64,000 nt of DNA from Seison nebaliae (Eukaryota > Rotifera > Pararotatoria > Seisonacea > Seisonidae): positions 1-64,000 of the forward strand of contig JALJEE010003214.1 in the NCBI GenBank assembly GCA_023231475.1, written 5' to 3'. Of the stretch, positions 9,403-18,362 are shown piece by piece. A program made the position numbers and the translations under genes. The first letter of the stretch is position 1. The number at the start of each line of letters is the position of its first letter. The notes beneath the pieces are model-generated. The model saw only the letters and a list, made by a program, of their open reading frames with translations. It was not told the DNA's origin and made no database searches.

Positions 9403-9523
9403 GAGTTCAATCAATTCAGCAGTCTTTGCTGCTGAATTGAACTTGGATCAACGGAGGCAATGGAATAATAACTCATTTTTTGTTATTCCATTGACTCCGA
9501 GATAAAATTATGACATTGAACTC
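9403..9523. repeat. Compound foldback element with three nested or adjacent inverted repeats
   Basis: The 121-bp block is bounded by a 9-bp terminal inverted repeat, GAGTTCAAT (9403-9411) and ATTGAACTC (9515-9523). Inside are a perfect 12-bp hairpin, TCAATTCAGCAG (9411-9422) with CTGCTGAATTGA (9429-9440), and a second hairpin pairing CGGAG plus CAATGGAATAA (9452-9468) with TTATTCCATTG plus CTCCG (9483-9499), interrupted by one mismatch. It looks like a small non-autonomous foldback or MITE-like element, or a structured RNA. Confidence 0.7.
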
Positions 9524-10140
9524 AACATAATCTTAAAATAAAAATTTCTCCAATAGTAAATTGAAATGGTCTTAAAAATTATTGCGCTTCTTATAGTGTC
9601 TCTGACAATATGAAGGAAGTGCGCTTTAGTAATCGAAACTAAATCCGCCCAACTATTTTTAGTTTCTATTGTCATAAAGTTTATTTCGAAAAGAGTTTAA
9701 GAATATTAATTACACATATCGTTGTGAATCGGTTTAGGTGAAGGAAATCTTAATCACTTAAGATGTTTAACCTCATAATCGAATTACCATATTTGGATCG
9801 GTTTGTTTAAAGACGCAAATAAAAATTTTACAACTTACAAAAAATAACTGTTCTAGAATACAGATAGTGTCTAATGTTTAACAGGAAATAAAATAAAACA
9901 AAGAAAAATAGAATAATAATTCTTAAAAAGAATGATGAAAAACGAAAGGAATCCTAATATCTTTTTCTCCAATTTGTTTCTACCAATGATAAATATGCAG
10001 ATATGTTCCCAAGTTCATTTAACCACTTATAACTTTCTTCTTAACATATTTGGTGATAATTTGGAGATTGGAGATCTGTCTGCATTCATCATATTTCCAC
10101 TCTATAAATTTCATTATGACAATGTAGCATTCTTTTTCTT
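9524..10140. other. AT-rich spacer
   Basis: No gene is seen. A 78-codon frame at 9932 has no recognisable features and low-complexity Phe ends. Confidence 0.4.
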
Positions 10141-10306
10141 TTTTGAAAATCACAATCTGGGCAATTGAATATTGTTTGAGCGATCTCCTTCCTTTACGGT
10201 CAGTGATAGGAGATCGCTACCTTTTGTGAGACGTCTGTCTCAATCGATCAACGATGCATTGTGACGTTAGGAACGTACATAGACCACTGCGTTACGCACG
10301 CCCCTG
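10141..10306 (-). mobile_element. tRNA-derived SINE, copy 2
   Basis: Reading the minus strand from 10306: CCAGGGGCGTGCG, then box A TAACGCAGTGG, a box B-like GATCGATTG that copy 1 lacks, GAGACAGACGTCTC, a body with an 11-bp inverted repeat AGCGATCTCCT..AGGAGATCGCT, and the same end CAATTGCCCAGATT. By eye it is roughly 80 percent identical to 4582-4735. The retained box B suggests it keeps the promoter better than copy 1. On the plus strand at about 10369-10395 a weak match to the copy 1 head unit (GCTTGCACAGCG) hints at a third, older piece. Confidence 0.78.
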
Positions 10307-10627
10307 GATTTTTGTTTAGAACGCACTTATTTTTAGAAGAAAATAAGAAAAAAACGTTGAAAAACCGAGCTTGCACAGCGAAATGGTTTAGACATATCAG
10401 AAAATTAGGAGGTCGTAGATAACTCGTACTTTTCCAACATCTGCTTAAACATATCGCTGACCGTAATGGATGAGATTGATCAAAAAATTCAAATTGGATT
10501 AATGGAGTTCTCATAAAGAAAATGAATGCCACAATATAGTATCTCAAAAACAAGACTGCATGGAAGTAATAATCTAAAATTATAAGTTAAGTTCCAATTA
10601 TATATAAATTTTTAAACAAATTAATAA

Positions 10628-10700
10628 GGCCGCGTGGCCCAATGGACAAGGCGTCCGACTTCGAATCGGAAGATTGCAGGTTCGAGTCCTGCCGTGGTCG
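10628..10700 (+). tRNA. tRNA-Arg (anticodon TCG)
   Basis: A complete 73-nt cloverleaf. The acceptor GGCCGCG pairs with CGTGGTC allowing G-U pairs, box A is TGGCCCAATGG, the anticodon stem TCCGA..TCGGA encloses loop CTTCGAA with anticodon TCG, and the T arm is GCAGGTTCGAGTCCTGC. The discriminator is G. There is no intron, and a T-run (ATTTTTG) follows within about 10 nt as a Pol III terminator. Confidence 0.97.
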
Positions 10701-10909
10701 TAAAATTTTTGTTCCAAGTTTTTCCAAGATCATTAATTTTTATTATGTTTCACGAAAAGGTTTCTCATCCAAAATTATTTTCCCATCAAAATTGTCTTTT
10801 ACATGATGGTCGATAACTTTACTAAAATATACTATGATAAAGTTTATTCAATGAGTTCTATTCTTACTTTGTAGAACATTTTCCAATAACTTCATATTAT
10901 TATCATATA

Positions 10910-11423
10910 TGTAATGACTAACAGACACGTTCAGGATAAGAAGTAAGCGTGATCCCTAGGAGCCTGATGGATGAAACTAAACTGGTTGGAATGCCCCTAT
11001 CACCCCGGCATATGTCCACTTACATTAGCATGATATCACCGATAGGTTCGTGTCAGAGTACTCATAGTCCTTTTCTGGAAGTACTCCTTAATTGCTCATG
11101 ATTAAGTAACAAGTTACGAGATGCACTGACTGATTAATCCTCTTTCATTTAACCCTAATGTGTTAACAAAGTTCAAGAACAAGTTCAAACCGATTAATCA
11201 TCCCGTACTACTATAAATAGAATTTCCTTTTTACAATACTTTGCCTCATACTTAATATCAAAAACCATAACCCTTTACATACATAAAATACATTTACATA
11301 CTCTTCCTCTACCTATTAATCTTTAGCTTAATAAACTATCCTCTCATCTTTTACATATCGACTACTTAATAGTCCTTCTTCCCCTCTCACATTAAATCTT
11401 TTTTGTAAGTCACCTCATTTACA
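10910..11423. mobile_element. Probable solo LTR of a retrotransposon (fossil)
   Basis: The 514-bp block starts TGTAATGA and ends TCATTTACA, a short near-perfect terminal inverted repeat of the TG..CA type, and is flanked by TATA on both sides as a possible 4-bp target duplication. Inside, in plus orientation, lie a TATA box (CTATAAATAG at about 11212) with pyrimidine-rich sequence after it, and an AATAAA signal (about 11331) followed by T-rich sequence, the order of an LTR. No internal retroviral or gypsy/copia gene lies next to it, so it would be a solo LTR. Family and age are undetermined. Confidence 0.5.
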
Positions 11424-11895
11424 TATATAACACAAAATTCCATTTATTACGTTATATAATGGAATAATAGAGAAGTAAGTGCAAAATGAAAATCCTATGT
11501 TAATAAGTTTCGGATAATCTCAGAAAATTAACATTGACATCCGAAGTGAAGATAATTGTAAATTGATGTAATTTAAATGGGAATCTGTCATGAATTCAAT
11601 GAGGTTAATTAATTACCTTATCATATTATGGACAGATATGGAGATGAATTAGAGGAATAATCTTTATGATTGTTGATGTGTTAATAATGATACGTTGGTA
11701 AGTTGTAGGTTATAACAGCTGTCTAATACTATAGCTCAATTGAGTATTTGTGAAGAGTAAAAGGAATTGAAAAAAGATTTAAGATTTAAGCTGCTGCTTT
11801 TGTCTCGAAAGGATATCAATGAATTAGGACTACTAGTGAAATGAGGTGATTGTGGAAAAGTTTTACTTTTAATTTAAAATGAAACAAGATAAAAT
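11424..11895. other. 5' flank of EED
   Basis: AT-rich interval between the probable LTR and the EED start. No gene is seen. It must contain the EED promoter. Confidence 0.5.
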
Positions 11896-13287
11896 ATGAG
11901 TAAAAGAAAGAAGAATGAGGAGAGTTCAACCAAACGTTTCTTTCGACTTCATCCCATAACAAAATCACCTTCAACCAATAAGAATGATATTGAAGTGTTG
12001 AGAGAGACTCGTAATAAAAAATTCTTTCCCAACAATAACGAAAACAATTTATCGCCGTTGATGGTACGAACGACGAGATCGGCCGCATATCATCAGATAA
12101 TAAAAAATGGAAATTTCACAAACATCTCACGAACTTCACCATCTGCTTCACATTTTGTTGATCGAACACCAGGAAGTAATCAATGGAAATGTTCGACGAG
12201 AATCGAAGAGGAACTCCGTCCGATTTATTGTGTGAAATTCTCTTCGTTCCATTCGTCGCCGAACGAATATGTTTTCGCGGCTGCTGGTGGTCGACGGATT
12301 TCCATTTATTCTTACGAATTCCTCGTCAATCGAATCAATTTGAAACAGACATTCATTGCTGATGAGTCGAACGAAGATTTCTTAACCATCGAATGGAGTC
12401 GAATTCCTGATCGTTTAACTAAGTCGGAAATTGTCGTATTAATCGTTGGTGGCTTCCTGGGAACGATTCGTGTTATTGACGTTAATAATGGCGAATGTGT
12501 CCGATCATTGATTGGTCATGGATCATCCGTCAATTACATTCGTCTCCATCCCTTGAATTCGTCGTTGCTTTTCTCCGCCTCCAAAGATCATAATTGTCGA
12601 TTATGGAACGTAGAATCGAATGTGACGATCGCTCAATTCGGTGGAGTAGACGGACATCGAGACGAAGTTCTCTCACTTGACGTCCATCGACAAGGCGATT
12701 ATTTGGTGACTGGTGGAATGGATCATTCAATTCGACTCTGGTATTTGGAGCGAACTGATTTATTGGATGCGGTGAAATTATCATTCCAATACGATCGTCA
12801 TCGAAATCGACGGAAATTCCCAATGGTCAATATCCATTTTCCGATTTATTGTACGAGAGATATCCATCACAATTACATCGATTGTGTTCAATGGTTTGGC
12901 GATCTCATCCTCTCGAAATCATGCGAGGAACAAATTATTTTATGGAAAATTGGTCGATTCGACGAAGATTTACGTGACGTCATCCGTCCTGCCAAATTCA
13001 ATGCGGCCATCTTTGTGAAATTACCGATAAAAGATTTGAGCATTTGGTTCATCCGATTCCAAATGAATGACAAATGTAAACGATTGGTTTGTGGGACGAA
13101 GAGCGGTCGAATTCTCGTCTATCAATTAGGCGTGTCCGACGCGTTCTCTATCCGATGTCACGTATTGTTTGATCTAAATAATTCCGATTCACCTATTCGT
13201 TCCACTACCATTAGCGATGACGCCAACGTTGTCATAGGAACGAACGATGTGGGAAATATTTTTGTTTGGACAAATAAAATTAATTGA
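11896..13287 (+). CDS. EED: Polycomb protein EED / extra sex combs (PRC2 WD40 subunit)
   Basis: A single-exon, 463-residue WD40 propeller and the ESC/EED subunit of Polycomb repressive complex 2. It binds H3K27me3 and stimulates EZH2 methylation in the nucleus. The match to EED is plain along the whole propeller: GGFLGTIRVIDV, ASKDHNCRLWNVES, GGVDGHRDEVLSLDVH, GGMDHSIRLWYLE, STRDIH-type CTRDIHHNYIDCVQWFGD and LILSKSCEEQIILWK. The first about 95 residues are a basic, poorly conserved tail, as in other EEDs. By alignment to human EED the methyl-lysine cage positions F97, Y148, W364 and Y365 are here Y111, L163, W384 and F385, so one aromatic wall appears lost. The stop lies only 154 bp before the arylsulfatase start codon on the same strand. 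Confidence 0.96.
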   Translation: MSKRKKNEESSTKRFFRLHPITKSPSTNKNDIEVLRETRNKKFFPNNNENNLSPLMVRTTRSAAYHQIIKNGNFTNISRTSPSASHFVDRTPGSNQWKCSTRIEEELRPIYCVKFSSFHSSPNEYVFAAAGGRRISIYSYEFLVNRINLKQTFIADESNEDFLTIEWSRIPDRLTKSEIVVLIVGGFLGTIRVIDVNNGECVRSLIGHGSSVNYIRLHPLNSSLLFSASKDHNCRLWNVESNVTIAQFGGVDGHRDEVLSLDVHRQGDYLVTGGMDHSIRLWYLERTDLLDAVKLSFQYDRHRNRRKFPMVNIHFPIYCTRDIHHNYIDCVQWFGDLILSKSCEEQIILWKIGRFDEDLRDVIRPAKFNAAIFVKLPIKDLSIWFIRFQMNDKCKRLVCGTKSGRILVYQLGVSDAFSIRCHVLFDLNNSDSPIRSTTISDDANVVIGTNDVGNIFVWTNKIN

Positions 13288-13441
13288 GAGGGAACTCGTC
13301 GAAATATTTCCGACACTTTTCAGTCCTCTTTCCATCTTCTCGCCATATTTAAATTGTTACCTCAAATCATTTTTGTCTCTTTATTAAATTTTTTTCTCAT
13401 AATTTCTTTAAATCTCATTCAACTTTTCAACTAGACGATTG

Positions 13442-15736
13442 ATGGACTGCAACTTCATCAACTTATCAACACAAATAATTCTCTTGATTATTATAATCAT
13501 CAATTCTGCCATCTCCCAACCATCATCAACGAAACCAAATATCGTTTTCATTTTGGCTGATGATTATGTTTGTGTTCATTCTTCCTCATTTCTTCCCGCT
13601 ATTTCTGCTAAATCAATTTTTCACTTCAATAATTTTTAGTTTGAACTGGAAAATTTATCGGAATTTTTTTTGGGTATAAATTAAAACCATCTTCAGACGA
13701 CCTTAACTAATTTTCCACATTTGTTTTCACAACTAATTTCTCATATTTGGACGAGGAGAAAAAGTTTTATTGCTATTCGAATATTCAGTTTGCTAAAACC
13801 GTCATTGATGGAATTGTATAAATTTTTCCTTTACTGGTGATATAATGTTAAATTGAATTAAATGAATTTATAATAATAATATCTTTCGATGTTTTTAGGG
13901 TCATTATGATGTCGGTTTTCATGGATCGACTGATATTCCAACACCAAATATCGACGCTTTAGCATATGATGGTATCATTCTCGATAATTATTATGTCCAT
14001 CCAATCTGTACGCCATCTCGTAGTGCTTTGATGACGGGAAAATATGATATCCATTTAGGAATGCAACGGAGTGTAATTGTAGGGCCCGAACCGTATGGTT
14101 TGAGTACGAACGAATTATTGATGAGTGATCATTTGAAACGGCTTGAATATTCGACACATATTGTTGGGAAATGGCATCTCGGTTTCTATCAACCTCAATA
14201 TTTACCAACCAATCGTGGTTTCGATACTCATTACGGTTATTATTTAGGAGAAGAAGATTATTGGACACATATCTCTTCGGATTACTTGAATTATTGGGGA
14301 ACTGATCTTCATAACGATACGGAAACGGATCGGAGTAAATTTGGGAAGTATTCGGCCGATTTATTTGGAGAAGAAAGTATCCGTCTCCTCAACAAACATA
14401 ATTATGAGAGAAATCCAATTTTTCTTTTCTTATCATTCCAATCTGTCCATTCCGGCAATTCTTGGTCACCATTACAAGCACCATATAAATTCTATAAACG
14501 ATTGAAACACATCAAAAATAAACATCGACGAATGTACGCCGCTATGGTTATGGCAATGGATGAGAATATCGGCAAACTCGTCCAATCATTACATCAACTA
14601 CACCAATTGAATAATACCATCATCGTTTTCTCGACAGATAATGGTGGACCAGCAGCTGGTTTTGATTGGAACTTCGCCAGTAACTATCCCTTACGTGGGG
14701 TGAAGAATACTTATTGGGAAGGTGGGATCCGTGCTAATTCTTTCATTTGGTCCTCTCAATTTCAACCACGGAAAAAACCAAGAAATCGTGTCAGTAAACA
14801 ATTTATGCACATTGTCGATTGGCTTCCTACATTATATGAAGCGATTGGCGCCGACCCAAAACAATTGAAAGATATTGATGGAATTTCGCATTGGAAAGAA
14901 CTGAAAGAATTGATGGAAACGGATAAACGTAAAGAAATCATTCACAACATCGATCAAGTCAAATCTATGACGTTATCGAACGGAATGAAAATCCACATTA
15001 ACACCACATACGGCCCTCACTGGAACGGATGGTATCGAACGGAACAAATTGAAAGTAAAAGTTGGAAAAAAATTTTAAAATTTCCCAACATTTCATTTTT
15101 CAAATTTTTTTATTTTTATCAAATTTCTTATTTTTATCAAATTTTTTTTTAGACCTAATCAAAAAATCTTTAAAATCCGTTGAAAATTTCGATAAATTAC
15201 ATAAAAATTTGTTTAATGATCATCTCCAATTCGTGTACGAACATTCGATGAAATGGCAAAATGGAACATCATCCAATTTGTCACCGATTGAAATTCATTA
15301 CATTCTCGAACAATATTCGACCGTTCTATTTTCCTTCTCCATTTCTTTCATCCATTTTATAATTTTCCTTTTCTCATTCTCTCCAAAAGGATTATTGGCT
15401 AATCGAACGAGAACCGGTGCGTATTATATGTGAGAAATCAACAGAAATTTTATGTGATCCTAATCAGCAACCTTGTCTTCATAATGTCACGTTAATTTTC
15501 CCATTTTTCACTAAACTATCATTCGACAGACGAACAGAGCCGATCCATGTGAATATAGGAATTTGGCAAACGAGCAACCAAATCAATTAATTGAATTGAT
15601 GACGAAATTGTTGTCATATGTTCCAAGAATAGTGTCGATTCGGAATCGGAAACCGGATCCGAAATCGAATCCTGAGTTACATTCGAACGTCTGGGATAGT
15701 TGGGAGAATGATACTTTCTGTCATTCCATTAATTAA
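13442..15736 (+). CDS. Arylsulfatase B-like secreted or lysosomal sulfatase (5 exons)
   Basis: The spliced product is 584 residues from exons 13442-13567, 13899-15054, 15153-15322, 15390-15485 and 15530-15736 (total 1755 nt, frame kept throughout). It has an N-terminal signal peptide (QIILLIIIIINSAIS), then PNIVFILADDY joined to GHYDVGFHGS across intron 1. The formylglycine site is ICTPSRSALMTGK with Cys79, and the second sulfatase signature is YSTHIVGKWHLG. FSTDNGGP and RGVKNTYWEGGIR follow, all typical of the ARSB/ARSI/ARSJ group, which removes sulfate from glycosaminoglycans or related sugars. The C-terminal exons restore DYWLIEREPVRIICEK and ADPCEYRNLA. The introns are 331, 98, 67 and 44 nt, and intron 4 has a weak donor GTCACG. 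AATAAA stands at about 15785. Confidence 0.94.
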
Positions 15737-16153
15737 ACTTTTAATTAATTAGTTCTCATAAATTAAAATTAATTGAATTCAACAAATAAATTTGGAAGTG
15801 GATTTCATTTAAAACTTTATTTATAGATAATAAACAACAAAATGGAAATAATAATTATCAATAATAAATAATTGTCTTACTCTTCCCCCATAAACGGGAC
15901 GAGGAAGTTCGTTAGAGTTTCTTAAAAAATTTGATCAATATAATATATGTCGGTAATTCTTTGTGTGTGCGTTTGTGTTTGTGTGTGTGTTTGTGTGTGT
16001 GTTTGTGTTTGTGTGTTTCCTGTATTGACAAGAGAATTGTATTGTGCACTCCCCATGAAAAAGTGGATCGATAATCAAATATCGAATAGTGTCGATGAAA
16101 TGGAGCAAAATATCGACAAGGAAGAAAACCATCATGATGATATTTGAGTAACG
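15737..16153. other. Convergent 3' ends of arylsulfatase and TMEM184 with a TG microsatellite
   Basis: The plus-strand AATAAA at about 15785 serves the arylsulfatase. A TTTATT at about 15816 reads AATAAA on the minus strand and could serve TMEM184. The transcripts would then end within about 30 bp of each other or overlap. An imperfect (TG)n tract covers about 15962-16017 in the TMEM184 3' UTR. Confidence 0.55.
15962..16017. repeat. Imperfect (TG)n / (TTTG) microsatellite
   Basis: Alternating TG units interrupted by TTTG, about 56 bp, in the probable 3' UTR of the minus-strand TMEM184 gene (CA-rich in that transcript). Confidence 0.9.
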
Positions 16154-17686
16154 TTAAGAATAATTATTGGTCAATCTCTCCGATGTGACGGAGAGTAGAG
16201 GCGATTTTTCCGATACGTCTTCTTTTTCTTTGTGGTCAGGAAGATGATCTTGCTGAACATCTAAATTGTGCGTCATCGATGAACTATTCGCATGTTTCAA
16301 ACGAGGAAATTGACTAAATAAAATCTCATCATTTATTTCATCATTATCATTCTCTCCTTCATCCGTATTGATTTGTTGATCACTCTCTTCATTGTCTAAG
16401 AGAGGTCGATCTTGTTGTTGGTTAGCGTGTGAAGTGGAGATGATGGAACTGTTGTTAATGGCAGTCGATCTCCTCATCATAATTCCCACGAATTTCGCAT
16501 GTTCTCTCATATCGCGTCGAATGTCGCTAACGTCGAACATTTGGAAGAAATTGCCGAAACATCTCGAACGAGTACGAGCGGCTAATTGATTATAATCGTT
16601 TCCTTTCGTCCGATTAAGTTCGTTCGTCAAATAAGAGATATCGGGCTCCATTAGACGTCGTCGTTCGATTTCCCTTTCGACGATTAATCGTCGTCGATAG
16701 ATGTTAAAGGGGAAAGCGATACAATGAAGAATTGCGGCGACAAACATTTCGATACAAACGATGAAATCTTGTAATGATTTTGATGCCTCCTCCACATTCT
16801 TATAATATGGCCAAGTGTCAGATTTGATGATATTAAATTTCACCAAAATGGCGATGAGTACACCTTGCCAGAAGGTGGCGAAAACGACGGATTTGATACA
16901 AGCGAATTTCCACACGGGTTTGAAATCTTTCAATTCCTCTTTAGTGGCATGATAGAAGAGGAAAAGGAAATACATCGCCAGAATTTGAGAGACGTTATTG
17001 AAAATGACTAGATAAGACCACGACGTCTTGAAATTGAAATCGCCCTCTCCATATTTGTCGAATATTTGACAGAGGAAGGCGATGACGGTGGTACAAAGAC
17101 GAACGGGAACATATTGCAAAGTGCCATGTTTGCAAAGATTGACAAAATCTTTTCGTTTAATTCTCGGAAGACAACAGAATGGTATAATATTCTTCACCGA
17201 TTGTTGGAAATCGCGATTAATGAAATATAATTCAAAATCATTATTATGTTGAGAATTGAGATATTCGAGAATCATCATCATGAAATTATAGATGGCATAT
17301 GCTTCATAACATTCCCGCAACGTATCCAAATAAATGGCGGCATAAGGGAATTTGAGAGCGAGCCAAGCATCCAAAGCATAAATGGGAACCATCCACAAAA
17401 TACGAACCTGATAAATTTGAATTGATGGTTGTGTATAATTCATGATGTGGCCAATGATACCATATAATGACAATGGAATTGCAGCCATTACGAAAATACC
17501 TCCAACAAATCCCGCTTTCACTTTCGCATTAGCATGTGAACGCTGCAAATCATACACACAGAATGGAAGAGCCACACATAAAAGAATGAAATAAACGGTG
17601 AAAATAAAAAGAGGAAGATAATCCTTCCATCTCCTTGCCGGTGCCAATCGTCTATGTCCATTCAATTCATCAATATTCATCATCAT
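16154..17686 (-). CDS. TMEM184-family (DUF300 / Ostalpha-like) multi-pass membrane protein
   Basis: A single-exon gene of 510 residues. It starts at the first of three in-frame ATGs (ATGATGATG at 17686). Membrane segments are visible at about residues 24-45, 59-82, 94-114, 128-145, 193-212, 225-248, 260-283 and 305-328. The family core is clear: NYTQPSIQIYQVRILWMVP, IYALDAWLAL, RECYEAYAIYNF, a Cys/Pro loop FCCLPR, LQYVPVRL, and KFACIKSVVFATFWQG. These features place it with TMEM184 proteins (closest in feel to TMEM184C), related to the organic solute transporter alpha subunit. The biochemical role is not settled for the family. The last about 180 residues are cytosolic, charged and low-complexity. 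It converges on the arylsulfatase gene. Confidence 0.93.
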   Translation of the reverse strand: MMMNIDELNGHRRLAPARRWKDYLPLFIFTVYFILLCVALPFCVYDLQRSHANAKVKAGFVGGIFVMAAIPLSLYGIIGHIMNYTQPSIQIYQVRILWMVPIYALDAWLALKFPYAAIYLDTLRECYEAYAIYNFMMMILEYLNSQHNNDFELYFINRDFQQSVKNIIPFCCLPRIKRKDFVNLCKHGTLQYVPVRLCTTVIAFLCQIFDKYGEGDFNFKTSWSYLVIFNNVSQILAMYFLFLFYHATKEELKDFKPVWKFACIKSVVFATFWQGVLIAILVKFNIIKSDTWPYYKNVEEASKSLQDFIVCIEMFVAAILHCIAFPFNIYRRRLIVEREIERRRLMEPDISYLTNELNRTKGNDYNQLAARTRSRCFGNFFQMFDVSDIRRDMREHAKFVGIMMRRSTAINNSSIISTSHANQQQDRPLLDNEESDQQINTDEGENDNDEINDEILFSQFPRLKHANSSSMTHNLDVQQDHLPDHKEKEDVSEKSPLLSVTSERLTNNYS

Positions 17687-18362
17687 TCATCAATCCCAAA
17701 ATAATTTATTTCAAATTTCACTCGAATTTTTAACATTCACCAATTTCTCATTATTATCATCATCATCGTCGTCGTCGTAGTGGTGGTGAGTAGGAGGAAT
17801 GGTAAAATGATTATTCTTCCAAACCAAAACAGAGATCTTTCAACAAATTAATTATTTTCTGAAGAAGAAAATTTTTTACAAATTAATTTTATTTTTTAAA
17901 AAATAAATCGATCAGTTTCAATCGAAAATTCAACATTTTTTTATTAATTCCAAATAAAAAAATCTCATAAACATTTCAAGATAAATAATATAATTTTTCA
18001 TCTTATATTCATCAAATCGAATGGAGGGAGATCTGTTCGAACACGTACGAATATTCTCCTCCAATTTCTTTCTATTTCTCTTCTCCACAAGTCAATTCAC
18101 TTCGCAAATCTTTTTATTCTCTCTCCTGAGTACATAAACAATTTCCATTCACATATAAAACTTGTATGTTGATGTAAGAAATAAAATGAAATTGAATTGG
18201 ATTCTTCATTTCCAATTGCTCCTCCCCATAAAAAAAAAGGAATTTGTCATTCACTTCATCTCCAGATGGAGAGGAAGCTAAACAAAATTCCAGACAATTC
18301 AAAATGATTTGGGAAAATAATTGACAATCTCCACAATGAACTTATCTCTTTCGAATTGTTAG
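17687..18362. other. Spacer between TMEM184 and the RING gene
   Basis: It contains the TMEM184 promoter side and the 3' UTR side of the RING gene. A short (TCA/TCG)n run lies at about 17756-17780. No gene is seen. Confidence 0.5.

Noticed and set aside
10634-10816. 60-codon frame beginning MAQWTRRPTSNRK
   Set aside because: It is translation of the tRNA-Arg gene and its flank, a known type of false protein.
15947-16147. Frames with alternating Cys-Val or Thr-His-Asn runs over the TG repeat
   Set aside because: They are microsatellite translations in a 3' UTR.
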